Positions 36,517 to 47,886 of a stretch of 64,000 nt of DNA are shown here, in pieces (positions within the stretch are counted from its first letter, which is position 1; the number at the start of each line of letters is the position of its first letter). A program made the position numbers and the translations under genes. Origin of the DNA: Enterobacter sp. EA-1 (GTDB taxonomy: Bacteria > Pseudomonadota > Gammaproteobacteria > Enterobacterales > Enterobacteriaceae). A model generated the notes under the pieces. It saw only the letters and a program-made list of their open reading frames with translations, did not search any database and had not been told where the DNA came from. The DNA is taken from NCBI GenBank assembly GCA_002886105.1, contig CP025776.1:3968001-4032000 (forward strand), in the 5' to 3' direction.

Positions 36517-37984
36517 TCAGGCCAGCATTTCGCTGGCAACATTGAGGCTGACAGGCTGCTGCATTTTCAACAGTAATCCTGCCGTCGCGCTGCTGTACTT
36601 CGCCGTACAGCACCGCAAAACGTTTATCATCAAACGAACCGCTTTAACACTAACGCGAAACGGGTGCCAAAGTGGGTGGTCCAGAAAAACGGCACCCGAT
36701 CAAATGCATGATGTTCGCCCAACATATTCAGCGCTGCAATATGCCCTTGCTGCTGCGCGACGCGCCAGTGTTCAATCCGTCTGCGCCCTTCTGGCGCCGG
36801 GTAACTGGCAATATCGCCAACCGCCCAGACGTCCGGCGCGGCGCTCAGGGTTTCATCCACGCTCAGGCTACCGTCTTGTTCATGGGGCAGATCGTGGGCT
36901 AACTCCGTGGCGGGGCGCACACCTGTCGCGAAGACCACCACATGCGCAGGCAGGGTGTGACCATTTTTCAGCTTCACCCCCCTGCACATGGCCGTTCCTT
37001 CCAGCGCGACCGGCTCGCCGGTCATAAATTTCACACCATTTTGCTTATGCAGATCGCGAAAGCGCCGCCCTATCTCTTCACCCAAATTGCGGCACAAACG
37101 GCAGTGCATGGCGCGACAGCACCGTGACATCAATATCCCTGGTTACGCAGCGCCGCCGCCAGTTCCATGGCGATAAAACTGTTGCCGATCACCACCAGTT
37201 GTTGTTCCTGCTCCACCTCATTGAGCAGGCGCTGTGCCTGATGAATATCCCGTAAGACATGCACACCCGCCAGATGATTACCGGGGGATCTCTGGCCATA
37301 CTGGCTGACCGCCCGTTGCCAGCAACAATTTGTCGAAGTGAACAGGCCGCCCATTGGCAAGCGTTAGCTGATGCGCGTGGTAATCCAGCGCAGTCACCTC
37401 GTCACGCAGACGCTCAACACCGGGCTGGCTGTAAAATGTCTCATCCAGCAGATGGGGAACCTCGCTGATTTTCATTTTGCCGGCAGGGACAAATTTACTC
37501 AGCGCCGTGCGATCGTAGGGTGCGCCATCGTCTTTATCGATCAGGATCAGATGCCCCGAAAAAACCGGCGTCACGCAACGTGATCGCCGCTGCGCTGCCT
37601 GCTGCGCCCGTGCCGAGGATCACCGCTGTTTGCGGGCGATCGCCGCGGATGTTCGGTCTGCTGGCGGGAGAGCGTGGGCGCGGGTTCACTAACACACGGT
37701 TTTGCTCAATAAGCACCGGGTACTGTTTGAGATTGGTTAACGCCAGCGGTTCGCGCCACTCACCATTGGTAATGTCGAACGCCGCTTTATGCCGGGGGCA
37801 CACCAGTTTGCCGTCGCAAATCGCCCCCTTCTCCAACGGCCCGCCCGCATGGGGGCATTTGCTCCTGAAAAGCGCGGACCTGACCAAGCGTGCGGATAAG
37901 GATCAGAGTGGTTCCCGCCACATCCACTTTTACCGGTTGGTTTTCCGGCAAGGAATTGAGGTCGGTAACATATTGATAGTTCAT
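36517..37984 (-). CDS. Rieske-domain FAD/NAD(P) oxidoreductase (AIF/BphA4-like)
   Basis: About 490 aa. Residues 1-105 form a Rieske [2Fe-2S] domain with the ligands C-P-H-A-G-G and C-P-R-H-K-A-A-F (the first Cys is restored after removing one A at about 37862). An FAD-binding domain follows (AVILGTGAAGSAAAITLRDAGF), then the NAD domain (VVIGNSFIAMELAAALRNQG) and the ATGVRPATELA and DVWAVGDIAS motifs. It ends NVASEMLA after a break at about 36570. This layout is that of AIFM3-like or ferredoxin-reductase-like proteins. Partner and substrate are unknown. It occupies the place of the diguanylate cyclase gene dgcC (adrA) in E. coli. Confidence 0.88.
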
Positions 37985-38152
37985 CATATTGCTCCCGTGT
38001 CAGTGTTGCAAAACGGGCGTCACGCCAGACAGCGCACAACCACGAGGAGAGGAAAAAAGAGAACGTTGCTCACCTGTTAAGCCCGGCAGAGATTAGCCAG
38101 CGGGCAACCGGGTGAAGAAGACAGGAACAGGAGGGTGAGCACGAACAACCGC

Positions 38153-38488
38153 TCACCCCTTTTTTAGCCCTGTTTTTTCCAGGCAGGCGCTCATGAACTT
38201 ACTGCGATCGTCGCCTTTCAGCGATTGCTGCGTCGCCTGCGCATTACACTCGCGCATGCGTTGCTGCTGCGGCGTCAGGCTTTTCTGACCGGGTTCAGTT
38301 TTGGTGTTCTTCAGGCAGTCGCTCATGTAGTGCTTACGGGCATCGCCTGAGAGCGTTTGCGCCGTGGCCTGTTGATTATAGAGGGTCATGCGTTGTTGCT
38401 GAGGGGGTAAGATTTTTTTCGGCGGCGCTCAGCGCCGTGACAAACAGCAGACCGAATACGAGGGTAACCCGGGGAATGTTATTTTCAT
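38153..38488 (-). CDS. psiF: Phosphate-starvation-inducible protein PsiF
   Basis: Small periplasmic protein of unknown function, Pho-regulated. It starts MKIT; after one break the signal peptide runs VFGLLFVTALSAAEK. Two PsiF repeats follow, each LTPQQQRMxxCNxQATxQxLxGDxRxxxMSxCL, at about residues 25-60 and 70-105. It ends TGLKKG. It lies 75 bp after phoA on the same strand, as in E. coli, so probably read from the phoA pho-box promoter. Break at about 38408. Confidence 0.93.
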
Positions 38489-38563
38489 CGCACCATCCTT
38501 CTGTCAGTGTGGCTCTTTAAGGATGGCCCTGAACAGGGGGAAAAAACCACCCGGCGGCAAGAT

Positions 38564-39989
38564 TTACCGCCGGGCAGCAATCATTCCCAGGCCCAGCGCC
38601 GCTTTCATGGTATAGAACAGATCGGTCTGATCGGTCAGTCCCACCACGTTACCGGCATGCGGGCCATAGGCGGCAATGCGAACTTGCGTACCGGTATGCT
38701 CCATCGACTCCTCTTCGGAGTTGCCATACGTCATAGCCATTACCGCACCATCTTTGGTGTTCAGTAACTGACTCAAGCCCGGCGCTTTACTGTCCGGCGC
38801 GATGATCTGGCTGGCGTGGGCATGATCCGCCGTGACGATCACCAGCGTGTTACCGTCTTTCTTCGCGAATTCCAGCGCTTTCTGCACCGCTTCGTCGAGA
38901 TCGACCGTTTCACCAATCTGGCCGCACGGGTTAGCCGCATGATCCTGTTTATCAATGGAAGCGCCTTCAACCTGCAGGAAGAAGCCCTTCTCATTTTTGT
39001 TCAGCAGTTCAATCGCTTTTTCGGTCATCGCCGCCAGCGTCGGTATGCTGTCAGTACGTTTCGCGTTCGGCGTACAGGTCACGGCAGGCTTATCGAGATT
39101 GCCATGCAAAGAGGCTTTCGGCCCTTCCCAGCGCACCGGCATGTTGCCATCAGAGAACAGCCCCAGCAGCGGTTCGCTTCCGTAATAGCCGCCAGTGTTG
39201 ACGCATCGCCCACCAGTTGATAACCGCGCGCCTGCGCCTGCTCACGCAGCGTTTTTCCTTTCCATTCGCCCGCTGTCGCCGTTTCGCTAAAGGTTTTTGC
39301 CCCGCCGCCCAGCGTCACATCCGCACGGGCATTCAGCAACTGTTCGGTAATCGACCCTTTACCGCCTTTTCCAGCGCGTTGAGGGCACATTTTTCACTGG
39401 TCACTGTCGGGCCATAGCAGCGACGAGAGATCACATGGGAAACCAGCGCCGCAGGCGTCGCATCCTGCAATTCAGCCGTGGAGACGTTACCGGTCGCCGA
39501 GGCCTGCCGCTTTCTCGCCATTTCGAGGATAGTTTGATGATCTTTTCGTGAATATCGACGCCGAGCGCGCCGTTATACGTTTTGACGCCGGTGCTCCACG
39601 CCGTTGCCGAGGCCGCGGAATCCGTCACGTAGTCTGGTTTCCCGGTTTTTTGTCCAGCGCGTAATGGGTGTACTGACCCGTTAATGGCAATGCGTCGATG
39701 CCTTTAAACGCACCGCCCGCCCCTTCGGCATAATTTCGCGCAGCGGTAATTTCGGAGTCGCCCATGCCATCGCCAATCAGCAGAATAATATTCTTCGCCG
39801 GTTTGTCATTCAGCGAATCGCGCAACGCAGCGGTCTGATCGCCGATCAAACGGCGCGCGCCGCCCCGGCGTGGAAATATCCCCCCTGCGCTGCACGATTA
39901 TCAAGCACAGCGGTAGAGGTAGTATCAGCATAAATAGCAGGGGTAAATAACAGCGGTAATAAAGCAGGGTATAATGCGCTCTGTTTCAC
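38564..39989 (-). CDS. phoA: Alkaline phosphatase
   Basis: Periplasmic phosphomonoesterase. GTG start gives (M)[20 protein letters not shown] as signal peptide. The metal ligand lies in [11 protein letters not shown], the nucleophile Ser in [12 protein letters not shown], with later [15 protein letters not shown] and [10 protein letters not shown]. About 471 aa, ending [11 protein letters not shown], slightly longer than E. coli. Breaks at about 39850, 39645, 39535, 39497-39502 (CCTCGG for CCTGG), 39365 and 39175. An ATG 15 bp upstream in frame is an alternative start. Confidence 0.95.
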
Positions 39990-40050
39990 TTTAATATTCT
40001 CCATGTACAAATACTTAAAGAAAATAAAACAGAGCGACTATAGGCAGCGC

Positions 40051-40070
40051 GCATGACAGTCAGATGACAG
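40051..40070 (-). promoter_or_regulatory. Pho box of phoA
   Basis: On the minus strand CTGTCATCTGACTGTCATGC: two perfect CTGTCAT heptamers 11 bp apart, 62 bp before the phoA GTG, followed by a TATAGTC -10 element. Confidence 0.9.
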
Positions 40071-40091
40071 TCCTGTCGATGTATCCGGGGG

Positions 40092-40351
40092 TTAGCTGCG
40101 CGGGTGCCTTAACAGCTTTTTTTACGTACTGTTGCAGCAACTCCGTATCCTTACTGGTCACGTGGGAGCTGGACGGCATCATCCAACGCCCCTTCGATGC
40201 TTTGAATTAACGCCTGTTGCTCAGAAGACGCCATATGGCGCAGCAGCGCAGTCACGACAATTTCCAGCGCTTCGACCTCGGGCGACCAGCTCTTTCGATT
40301 CCTCTTCTTTTCGGCAAGCTTCACCAACAACTCTGCAATGAGATTTTTCAT
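40092..40351 (-). CDS. iraP: Anti-adaptor protein IraP
   Basis: Binds RssB and so protects RpoS from ClpXP, notably in phosphate starvation. It starts [16 protein letters not shown], then [20 protein letters not shown]; after a break at about 40165, [12 protein letters not shown] and HPRS follow. 260 bp against 261 for the E. coli gene. Its position next to phoA and upstream of ddlA is conserved. Residues 16-30 (NRKSWS) diverge from E. coli ESKELCAQ, possibly through a sequencing error. Confidence 0.9.
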
Positions 40352-40611
40352 AGCGCTATTTCCTGATGGGATATTCAACGACGTTAACACTCTGCCCAGA
40401 TGTTGCAAAGTAGATACATGTATTATTTTGCGGATTTTCTCACAACGCTTATGGGAATTTAAAAAGCGCAAGTAACGAAACGTTTCTATGAAAATCAGAG
40501 CGAATTAATTTAAGGCGTTAGCCCCCAAATTATAAATTCCAACACGCGGCTTATTTATATAAGAAAACATTATAGAAAGGCCGGGAATATCTTCCCGGCT
40601 CGTTTATATAC

Positions 40612-41801
40612 TTAGCGGCGAGCGCGACGAAATGCCAGACCCAATTGCCAGAGATTAATAAACACCACCACGGCGGTAGCAGCAAATACCCAACGGAAAC
40701 CGGCCACGGCCGACACGGTTGCGCCCATCAACGGCCCGGCGACATTGCCAAGGTACATAAAGGACTGGTTGTAACCAAAAATTCGTCCGGTCACCTGATC
40801 GCTGGAATATTTCAACAGCAGCGTCTGCACGGCGGGCAACATGGCGCCATCGACGAACCCCAGCATAAAACGCAGGATCCCCAGTTGCAGCGGCGAGGTA
40901 ACAAATGACATGGCGAAAAACAGCACCACCGCGATGCCCATAGTGCCCATCAGTATGCGCGACGTGCCAATGCGATCGCCCAGTTTGCCAAGCCGCGGTG
41001 CGAGATCAGCGCAGAAACGCCCGGAATGGCGGCAATCAGGCCACTGAGAAATGCGATATTCGTGGTATGCGGCGCAAGCGACTGGATAAATAAGGTGAGG
41101 ATCGGGCCAATCGAACCGTTGCACAACTGGATCACCAGCGTGGTGACAAACAAGCTAAGCACCGGTGTGCCGAGGATAAGGCAGCGTTGAAAAAACCGCT
41201 TTGCCACTGAGGCGGTCGCCCTTCTTTACCTTCGGCCTGACGCCTTCTTTAATCAGAAACAGCGTCACCGGAAGCTGACCATTAATAACAGCGCGGTGAT
41301 AAAGAAGACCATCCGTAGCCCTAAATGGTCGGCGAGAAAACCGCCCATCAACGGCCCGCCAATCACGCCGCTGATTTGCGCGGTGGGACTCAGCGCCCAA
41401 CCACTGCGCTCACGCGGTGCACCGGGAGGCCACCAGCGCCATCGCATTCGGAATATACCCCGACGTTAACCCCATCACGCCACGCAGCAACAGCAGTTGC
41501 CAGACGTTGGTGGCGAAGGCCTGCAACAGAATGGCAACCGCCATGCCCAGTGAGGCGCGCAGCAGCATCAGTTTGCGGCCCTTGCGATCCGCAAGGCTGC
41601 CCCACATTGGCGAGACAATGGCCGACACCGGGGAAGGTCACGCTGAACGTCAGCCCTGACCACATTGACAGCGCTTCATGAGACGTCACGCCTAATTGCG
41701 CAACATACAGCGGCAAAAACGGCAGAATTTGACTGATGGCGAGGCCGGTAAAAAAAGCATCCGAACCACACCGAGATAAGATTAACCTTCCGTGATTCCA
41801 T
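40612..41801 (-). CDS. MFS multidrug efflux transporter, MdtG-like
   Basis: About 397 aa with 12 helices, DHA1 family. The A-motif is [61 protein letters not shown] and [12 protein letters not shown] align with E. coli MdtG, but the proteins differ enough to be paralogues. It ends FRRARR. Breaks at about 41630, 41425, 41275, 41175 and 41000. The start at 41801 ([19 protein letters not shown]) needs a break at about 41760. K-12 has no transporter between iraP and ddlA, so this and the next gene are an insertion here. Confidence 0.85.
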
Positions 41802-41971
41802 AAACAGGCGTAATTATTCAGGTTTTGACAATCAGCGCACAGATTAACAATAACGTGCGCCAGATGGGTCGCCAGAGATGCGTTTAACAGAACTTTGGTG
41901 TTTTATCTGTTAAGTGTCGGACATGGCGGAGGTCCGATGAAAAAACCACATTAGTCACAGTGATTTATGCT

Positions 41972-42654
41972 TTAACGACACAGACCAAAGCCACGCATGC
42001 CAAGGTGAAAATGGTTAGCATGTGCGGCGTTATACTCTGGCCCCAACCCGTTACCGTAGTAACCGCAACTGGCGCTGAGCATTGCCCGTAACCAGTGGTT
42101 GCGTGCGCGCCTGTCGCCAGCCATTCAGCACCGTGACCTGCTGACCGTTCGCCAGATGAAAGCGCTGATATCCAGCGCTTCGGCGCTGGCATGCTCGCTA
42201 CGCCGGGCATCTGCGCGGTTGTAAATATTGCGGCAGGCATAACTGCCAAGATGATCAATTCGCACCAGCGCACTGCCCATCAAGCGCTCAGTGAGCGGTC
42301 GTGCTTGTTGCTGCACAAACAGCGCCGAACTGAGCGCCAGCGGGCAGCTCGCCAGAAACTGCTGTTCAGTTTTACCGCGCCAAAGTCCCGCACCCGCACT
42401 ACATTGCTGAGCGGGCAGTCGCCCTGACTATCCGCCACCGGCCGGGCGGAGATCACCTGTTGCTGATTCGCCTCTGTTAACAGTGCGCTACAGGCTTGCG
42501 GGGACAAACGGCGAAGTTTGTACTGCGTAATGCGACCCGGCGGATCGTTCAGTTGCAGGGGCGCAAACGGATTGTAGTAAGACGGCAGGTAGCGATAACC
42601 GATGAAAATCAGCGCCAGCACACTGCTCAGCGCAATCAGGCTTTTCCCTCTCAC
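41972..42654 (-). CDS. Extensin-like C-terminal domain protein
   Basis: About 227 aa. GTG start (GGGGGGAG before it) gives (M)RGKSLIALSSVLALIFIGYRYLP, a membrane anchor or signal. Two conserved cysteines follow (SPQACSALL, GDCPLSN), then IDHLGSYACRNIYNR and ADARRSEHASAEALDISAF. The C-terminus NAAHANHFHLGMRGFGLCR is typical of the Extensin_C family, whose paired His/Asp motifs (SEHASAEALDI, HFHLG) resemble LAS peptidases. Breaks at about 42345, 42165 and 42075. A murein-related role is inference. In-frame ATG 30 bp upstream is possible. Confidence 0.82.
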
Positions 42655-42763
42655 GTCTCCCCCCTTCCAGGTATACAAAAACATTATGGCAGAAGGCCGC
42701 GAATCGTGCGTTTTGACGTGCTATCGTATGGGCTTTGTGGAATCAGTGTGAGTGAACGTAGAA

Positions 42764-43865
42764 ATGGCAAAACTGCGGGTAGGGGTGGTCTTCGGCGGTA
42801 AATCGGCAGAGCATGAAGTGTCGTTGCAATCGGCGAAAAATATCGTCGACGCGATGGACAAATCACGGTTTGAGGTCGTGTTGCTGGGGGATCGATAAAC
42901 AGGGTCAGTGGCATATCAGCGACGCGAATAATTACCTGCTGAACGCCCACGATCCGGCGCACATCGCGCTTAATCCTTCCGAAAACAGCGTTGCGCTGGT
43001 GCCGGGTATCGAGCAACAGCAGTTGATCGAAGCAGGAAGCAGCACGCCGTTGCCGAATGTTGATGTGATCTTCCCGATTGTCCACGGTACGCTCGGCGAA
43101 GACGGTTCCCTGCAGGGCATGCTGCGTCTGGCGAACCTGCCGTTCGTGGGTTCCGATGTGCTGGCGTCCGCCGCCTGCATGGATAAAGACGTCACCAAAC
43201 GCCTGTTGCGCGACGCCGGGCTGGCGATCGCGCCTTTGTCACCCTGACACGGGCAAACCGCCAGCAGATCCACTTCAGCGACGTGGAAGCGAAACTCGGC
43301 CTGCCGATGTTTGTCAAACCGGCGAATCAGGGCTCTTCCGTTGGCGTCAGCAAAGTCACCAGCGAAGCCCAGTACCATGAAGCGGTGCGCCCGGCGTTTG
43401 GAATTCGACAAAAAGTGGTGGTGGAAAAAAGGCATCAAAGGGCGCGAGATCGAATGTGCGGTGCTCGGTAACGATGACCCGCAAGCCAGCACCTGCGGCG
43501 AAATTGTGCTGAACAGCGAGTTCTACGCCTACGACACCAAGTATATCGATGATAACGGCGCGCAGGTTGTCGTTCCGGCGGCGATTGATCCGGCGATCAA
43601 CGACAAGATCCGCCATATTGCGGTGCAGGCGTACCAGACGCTGGGCTGCGAAGGTATGGCGCGTGTAGACGTGTTCCTGACGCCGGATAATGAAGTCATT
43701 ATTAATGAGATCAACACGTTGCCGGGCTTCACGAACATCAGCATGTACCCGAAACTGTGGCAAGCGAGCGGCATCGGCTATTCAGCGCTGATTACGCGTC
43801 TGATTGAACTGGCGATTGCGCGCCATCAGGCCAACAGCGCGCTGAAAATTTCCGTCAACGGTTAA
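42764..43865 (+). CDS. ddlA: D-alanine--D-alanine ligase A
   Basis: Joins two D-Ala residues for peptidoglycan. It starts [35 protein letters not shown]-grasp landmarks: [77 protein letters not shown] and [21 protein letters not shown]. About 367 aa. Breaks at about 42890, 43235, 43410 and 43425. A GTG 9 bp upstream is an alternative start. It is divergent from the extensin-like gene and convergent with yaiZ. Confidence 0.95.
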
Positions 43866-43868
43866 GCG

Positions 43869-44088
43869 TTACTCTGGCTTATCCGCCGTCTCTTCGTCAT
43901 CGGGGCGGCGGCGGATAATCAACCCGGCCAGCCAGAAGCTAATGACCCGGTGACCAGCCCTACCGCGTAAGTCTGCCAGCCTTTGGCCTCAAACCCCAAC
44001 AGTCCCACCACTCCATTCAGAATAAAATCAACCCAATCGCAAATGCGTAATAGTGCCAGTCACGGCGAATTTTCACAGGCAGCTTCAT
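43869..44088 (-). CDS. yaiZ: DUF2754 inner-membrane protein YaiZ
   Basis: About 70 aa with two helices. It starts MKLPVKIRRDWHYYAFAIG, then (after breaks at about 44030 and 43955) LILILNGVVGLLGFEAKGWQTYAVGLVTG, and a basic/acidic tail RRRPDDEETADKPE. It matches E. coli YaiZ. Unknown function. It ends 3 bp from the ddlA stop on the opposite strand. Confidence 0.88.
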
Positions 44089-44366
44089 GGCAACTCCGGC
44101 AGTTAAAAGGCATCATCGCATAACCGGCGCATCGGGTCTGTGGCATATGCGTTAAATCTGAAATGTTGCGATAGTAATTAAAACGTTACAAAAATGTGAG
44201 CGCGTACAAAATAGATCAACCGGGATCCTTCCCGTGGCGAAATTATCACCTTTCTGATGTTGACAACGCGTTACAACTGCCAAAATCACCCCCGAACTGA
44301 GGTCACTGAACCCATTACGTTGCGTGTCAGGTTGTTGTTTAATTGTTAAAGAGTACCGGAGGTCTT

Positions 44367-44672
44367 ATGGCTGACTTTACACTGTCAAAACCCTTCACGG
44401 GTGCAAAAAACGTGACGCCTCCGAGGCCGGGTAATATTGCTTATGCTGTGTTCGTTCTGCTCTGCTTCTGGGCTGGCGCTCAGTTGTTGAACCTGCTGGT
44501 GCACGCGCGCCGGGCGTGTTTGAACACTTGATGCAGATGCAGGACGCGTCCCGTCCCCGAGGTAGAGATGGGGCTCGGCGTAGGCACTGTCTTCGGCCTT
44601 GTGCCTTTTTTAGCGGGAAGCGCCCTGTTTGGCGTCATCGCCCTTGTGCTGCGCTGGCGACGACACCACTGA
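44367..44672 (+). CDS. yaiY: DUF2755 inner-membrane protein YaiY
   Basis: About 101 aa with two membrane helices. It starts [15 protein letters not shown], helix one [25 protein letters not shown], then [33 protein letters not shown]. Breaks at about 44508 and 44562-44570. Good ribosome-binding site (CGGAGG) before 44367. The 278-bp spacer from yaiZ has a TTGACA-like element at about 44259 and CRISPR-free AT-rich DNA; a promoter for yaiY is likely. Function unknown; conserved next to yaiZ. Confidence 0.88.
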
Positions 44673-44674
44673 CG

Positions 44675-45793
44675 TTAATTCTGCGCCATGCAGGCTGCCC
44701 GTCGATCATCCACGCGCTTTGCAAACCATGCGGTTGTCAGGTTGCGGGTGATCTTCGGGCTTTCTAATTGAATGCCCGGCAACATCTCACGCGCCAGCGT
44801 TTTGCCACTCTTCTTCTCCGCCAGACGATACACTTCACGCCACAGCGTAGTCTGTTCAAACGCCTGACTATCACCGCGCTCCAGCTGACGACGAATATCG
44901 CGGTCGCTCATCCCAAGCTGGGGACCGAGTTTGCGAATAGCCCGCTCAGTACTGCCGGTATCACTGCTGCCGTAGAGGATCAGATCGCCATCCAGCGCCA
45001 GTTTCACGCCGGTTGCGATGCTGACCGTATGCTGGAACGCCGCGTTGCGGCTGGCATACAAACCGGCATTGAAATCCGCGAAGCGGTAAATCGGCGCAGT
45101 ATAACTGGCGGGATAATTCAGCAGATGATAAGTCCCGAACCACAACCCACCGCGACGGCTGAACACTTCCTGACGCACGGTGCCTGCCATTTTCCACGGA
45201 TAACCGTCCGTATGCTGCTGGGCAAAAGCGACGCTGATTTGCATCGGCCCGCCGGTACGCACCGGGTTCAGGAACCGAACAGTTTCTGCCCCATTGGCAC
45301 CATGCCGATAAAGTCGTCAAAAATGGCGCTCAGCTCTTTTCGGTTCTCACGTTATCCAGCCGTTCGCTGTAACTTTGCCATTCGGCGAGGGGGATTTTTA
45401 ACGCGGTATGCACCAGCACCGTCGGAATGTGCATGCGTTCGGCACGCTTATCGATCTCTTTCCGTGCGATTTTACTGGAGCCCCGGCACAACGGGATCGG
45501 ACTGATAGTTAGACTCCTGCTGCGCCACCGCCAGCACTGAACAGATGTTTTCAAGCGTTGGCGCAAGCTGCTGGCTACTAAACGTGGTGGCAAGATCCTG
45601 CGCCCAGCCCTCGCGGTCTTTCACGCTGGCGGGAGAATTTTCTGGCGCACAACGCTCGCCACATCCAGCGGTTGTGCTTTCTCCCGCTCTTTTTTCTTTC
45701 TCCACTTCTTTCTGCGATACCGGGCCTTGCGTCGCACAGCCAGCGAGGATCAATGCCGCCAGCAACCGAGGAAAAACGGGGCACGTAAGACAT
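44675..45793 (-). CDS. yaiW: Outer-membrane lipoprotein YaiW (DUF1615)
   Basis: Surface-exposed lipoprotein linked in E. coli to uptake of proline-rich peptides together with SbmA. About 370 aa. The start MSYVPR leads, after one break, to [13 protein letters not shown] with the lipobox Cys. Later [76 protein letters not shown] and [21 protein letters not shown] match the family. Breaks at about 45480, 45350 and 45270. It starts 13 bp after sbmA, so one operon. Confidence 0.92.
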
Positions 45794-45806
45794 ACCGTTC
45801 CTTGTA

Positions 45807-47026
45807 TTAACCGAAAATAGAGGGCACGGGCCGGCTCTCCCCGGCCATCCAGCTCACGCTCAAAACTGCGCAAACGTTTATAGATAGACATCAGCTCCAC
45901 CAGCGTCGTCCGTGAGGTGATTAAATACTGGAACGAACTGCGCACCTGTTCAAATACGTTAGTTATCTGGGCGCATCAGACCGAAAGTGATGGGCTCCGG
46001 CGGCAATGGTCGGGAACAGCACAATCAGGCCGAACACCACATCAACCTGCATATACAGAATACGGGCGATGTTGAAATACATATAGTGGAAATAGAGGCG
46101 GAAATAGTTACGTCGCACCGCAGAGAACAACTCGCTAATGGTATTCGGTCTTGCGCGCCCGGCATCATCTTCACCGTACACCAGCTCTTTGCGGTATGCC
46201 GCTTCCACACGCTGATTTTTAAACTCCAGCCCGCAGCTTGATACCGACAAAGGTCAGCAACGCCGTTCCCAGCAACGCCCAGCCAATGGCGGCGATAACC
46301 AGCCCGTAGGCCACATGCCCGACGATCGGCAGTTGCTGCACATGCGGCGACAACGCCACCAGCACCGGCAAAAACGCAATCAGCGTCATCACTGCGTTAA
46401 TAAAGCTGGTGCCCATATCTTCCAGCGTCGTGGCAAAACGCATCGTGTCTTCCTGCACACGCTGCGCTGCGCCTTCGATATGGCGCAGATGCTCCCAGTG
46501 CGCCATATAGTATTCGTTCATCGCGGTGCGCCAACGGAACACATAATGGCTGACAAAAAATTGTTCAGCACCGCAACCGTCACGGCAATGAGTGCTATCC
46601 ACAAAAACACGCCAATCTCGCTATAGAGCTGGCCGATGCTGACTTTATTCGGCGCACTGAGCGCAGTCTGAATCAGATCATAAAACGGCTGATACCGGTG
46701 CGTTGATGGCCACATTCACTTCCACCAAAAACCGGTGTGACAAAGATGATCAGCGCGGTGCCTAAAATCGACCAGCGCTGCCAACGGTGCGGCGAGAAGG
46801 TAAACCAGCACAGCGCAAATACGCCAACGCAGAACGCATAATAGGCGTAGAACAGCAGGTAGCCAGGGGCCCAGAAACGCGCGGCGCTGATCGGTACGTC
46901 CGCCGATGCACCCGTCAGGCGCATCAGCCAGTTTCGCCGCCCGCCTGCCAGAAAATGACGGCGATAGCGGTCCAGATAAAGGCCGACAAAAGAACAGTGT
47001 CGGTCGGGGAAGAAGGACTTAAACAT
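45807..47026 (-). CDS. sbmA: Peptide antibiotic transporter SbmA
   Basis: Proton-driven inner-membrane importer of microcins B17/J25, bleomycin and proline-rich peptides (SbmA/BacA family). 1220 bp against 1221 for the 406-aa E. coli protein. It starts [22 protein letters not shown]-like [56 protein letters not shown] and [17 protein letters not shown]-like segments are diagnostic. The end after restoration reads VPSIFG. Breaks at about 46990, 46725, 46560, 46240, 45960 and 45840. Confidence 0.93.
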
Positions 47027-47160
47027 CGTGCTCTCCTGCTTACTTCTTATTTACCACACATGCTGTGCTACTGGATTTTGCACCGCGCCAAAACGCGCAG
47101 TGACAAAAAAGCGCCGCAGATGCGACGCCGGGTAATATCTTCAGACCTAAGGGTAACCCC

Positions 47161-47691
47161 TTAGTTCGTTTGCCATTCGTGAACAATTGTTTCGACGGGT
47201 TTCACCCGCACAGGATTGCCCGGTACGGTGAACGTCCGCCACACCTCGTTATAGTGCTCAATTAACGTTGCCGCCTGCGCAGCCGGACGGTTGGCGGTGG
47301 TGTGCGCATCCTGCGCCACGGTTATCGCATAGCCGCGACTGGCGCCGTTTTTCAGGGTGGTGTCGACACAGTAGTCCGTGGCGCAACCGCACATGACGAA
47401 TGCATCAATATCATGCTCGCGTAATACGCTTTCCAACTGTGTTTTGTAGAACGCATCGCAGGCGGTCTTAGTGACGTACAGCGCGCCCGCTGGCTGGTTC
47501 AGCTCCGGCAACAAATCGAACCCGGTGCTGCCCTCTTCCAGCCCACCCGCCTCGGCATGCTGAATGAAGATCACCGTGTCGGCGGCTGCCGTTAACCGGT
47601 TGATGCGCGCCACGCACTGCTCGCGCTGAATACGCGGTGTCGCAAACACGCCGTTTTGCATATCCACCACCATCACTACCCGTTTACCTGC
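47161..47691 (-). CDS. Isochorismatase-family cysteine hydrolase
   Basis: Intact 176-aa protein. It starts MAGKRVVMVVDMQNGVF with the catalytic Asp; the Lys lies in YVTKTACDAFYKT and the nucleophilic Cys in FVMCGCATDYCVDTT, so the Asp-Lys-Cys triad of the family is complete. Substrates of this family include isochorismate, nicotinamide, N-carbamoyl compounds and ureidoacrylate; the sequence does not decide. K-12 has no such gene between sbmA and ampH. There is no adjacent operon partner; sbmA lies 134 bp downstream. Confidence 0.88.
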   Translation of the reverse strand, partial: AGKRVVMVVDMQNGVFATPRIQREQCVARINRLTAAADTVIFIQHAEAGGLEEGSTGFDLLPELNQPAGALYVTKTACDAFYKTQLESVLREHDIDAFVMCGCATDYCVDTTLKNGASRGYAITVAQDAHTTANRPAAQAATLIEHYNEVWRTFTVPGNPVRVKPVETIVHEWQTN

Positions 47692-47886
47692 CATTATCTG
47701 ACTCCTGTTTTCGGGAAAGAGAGAGGTTATCACATGCGCTGGCGGGCGCAGTCATAGGGAAAAAAATTTCATATTTACCCATCGTTACGTATTAGGGCGA
47801 AAGAATACGCTTATTAGTGCTTTGCAACGGGACGCTAAGTAGTATAAATACGCTCTATCTTTCCCATTATTCTATGGATCCCTTCG

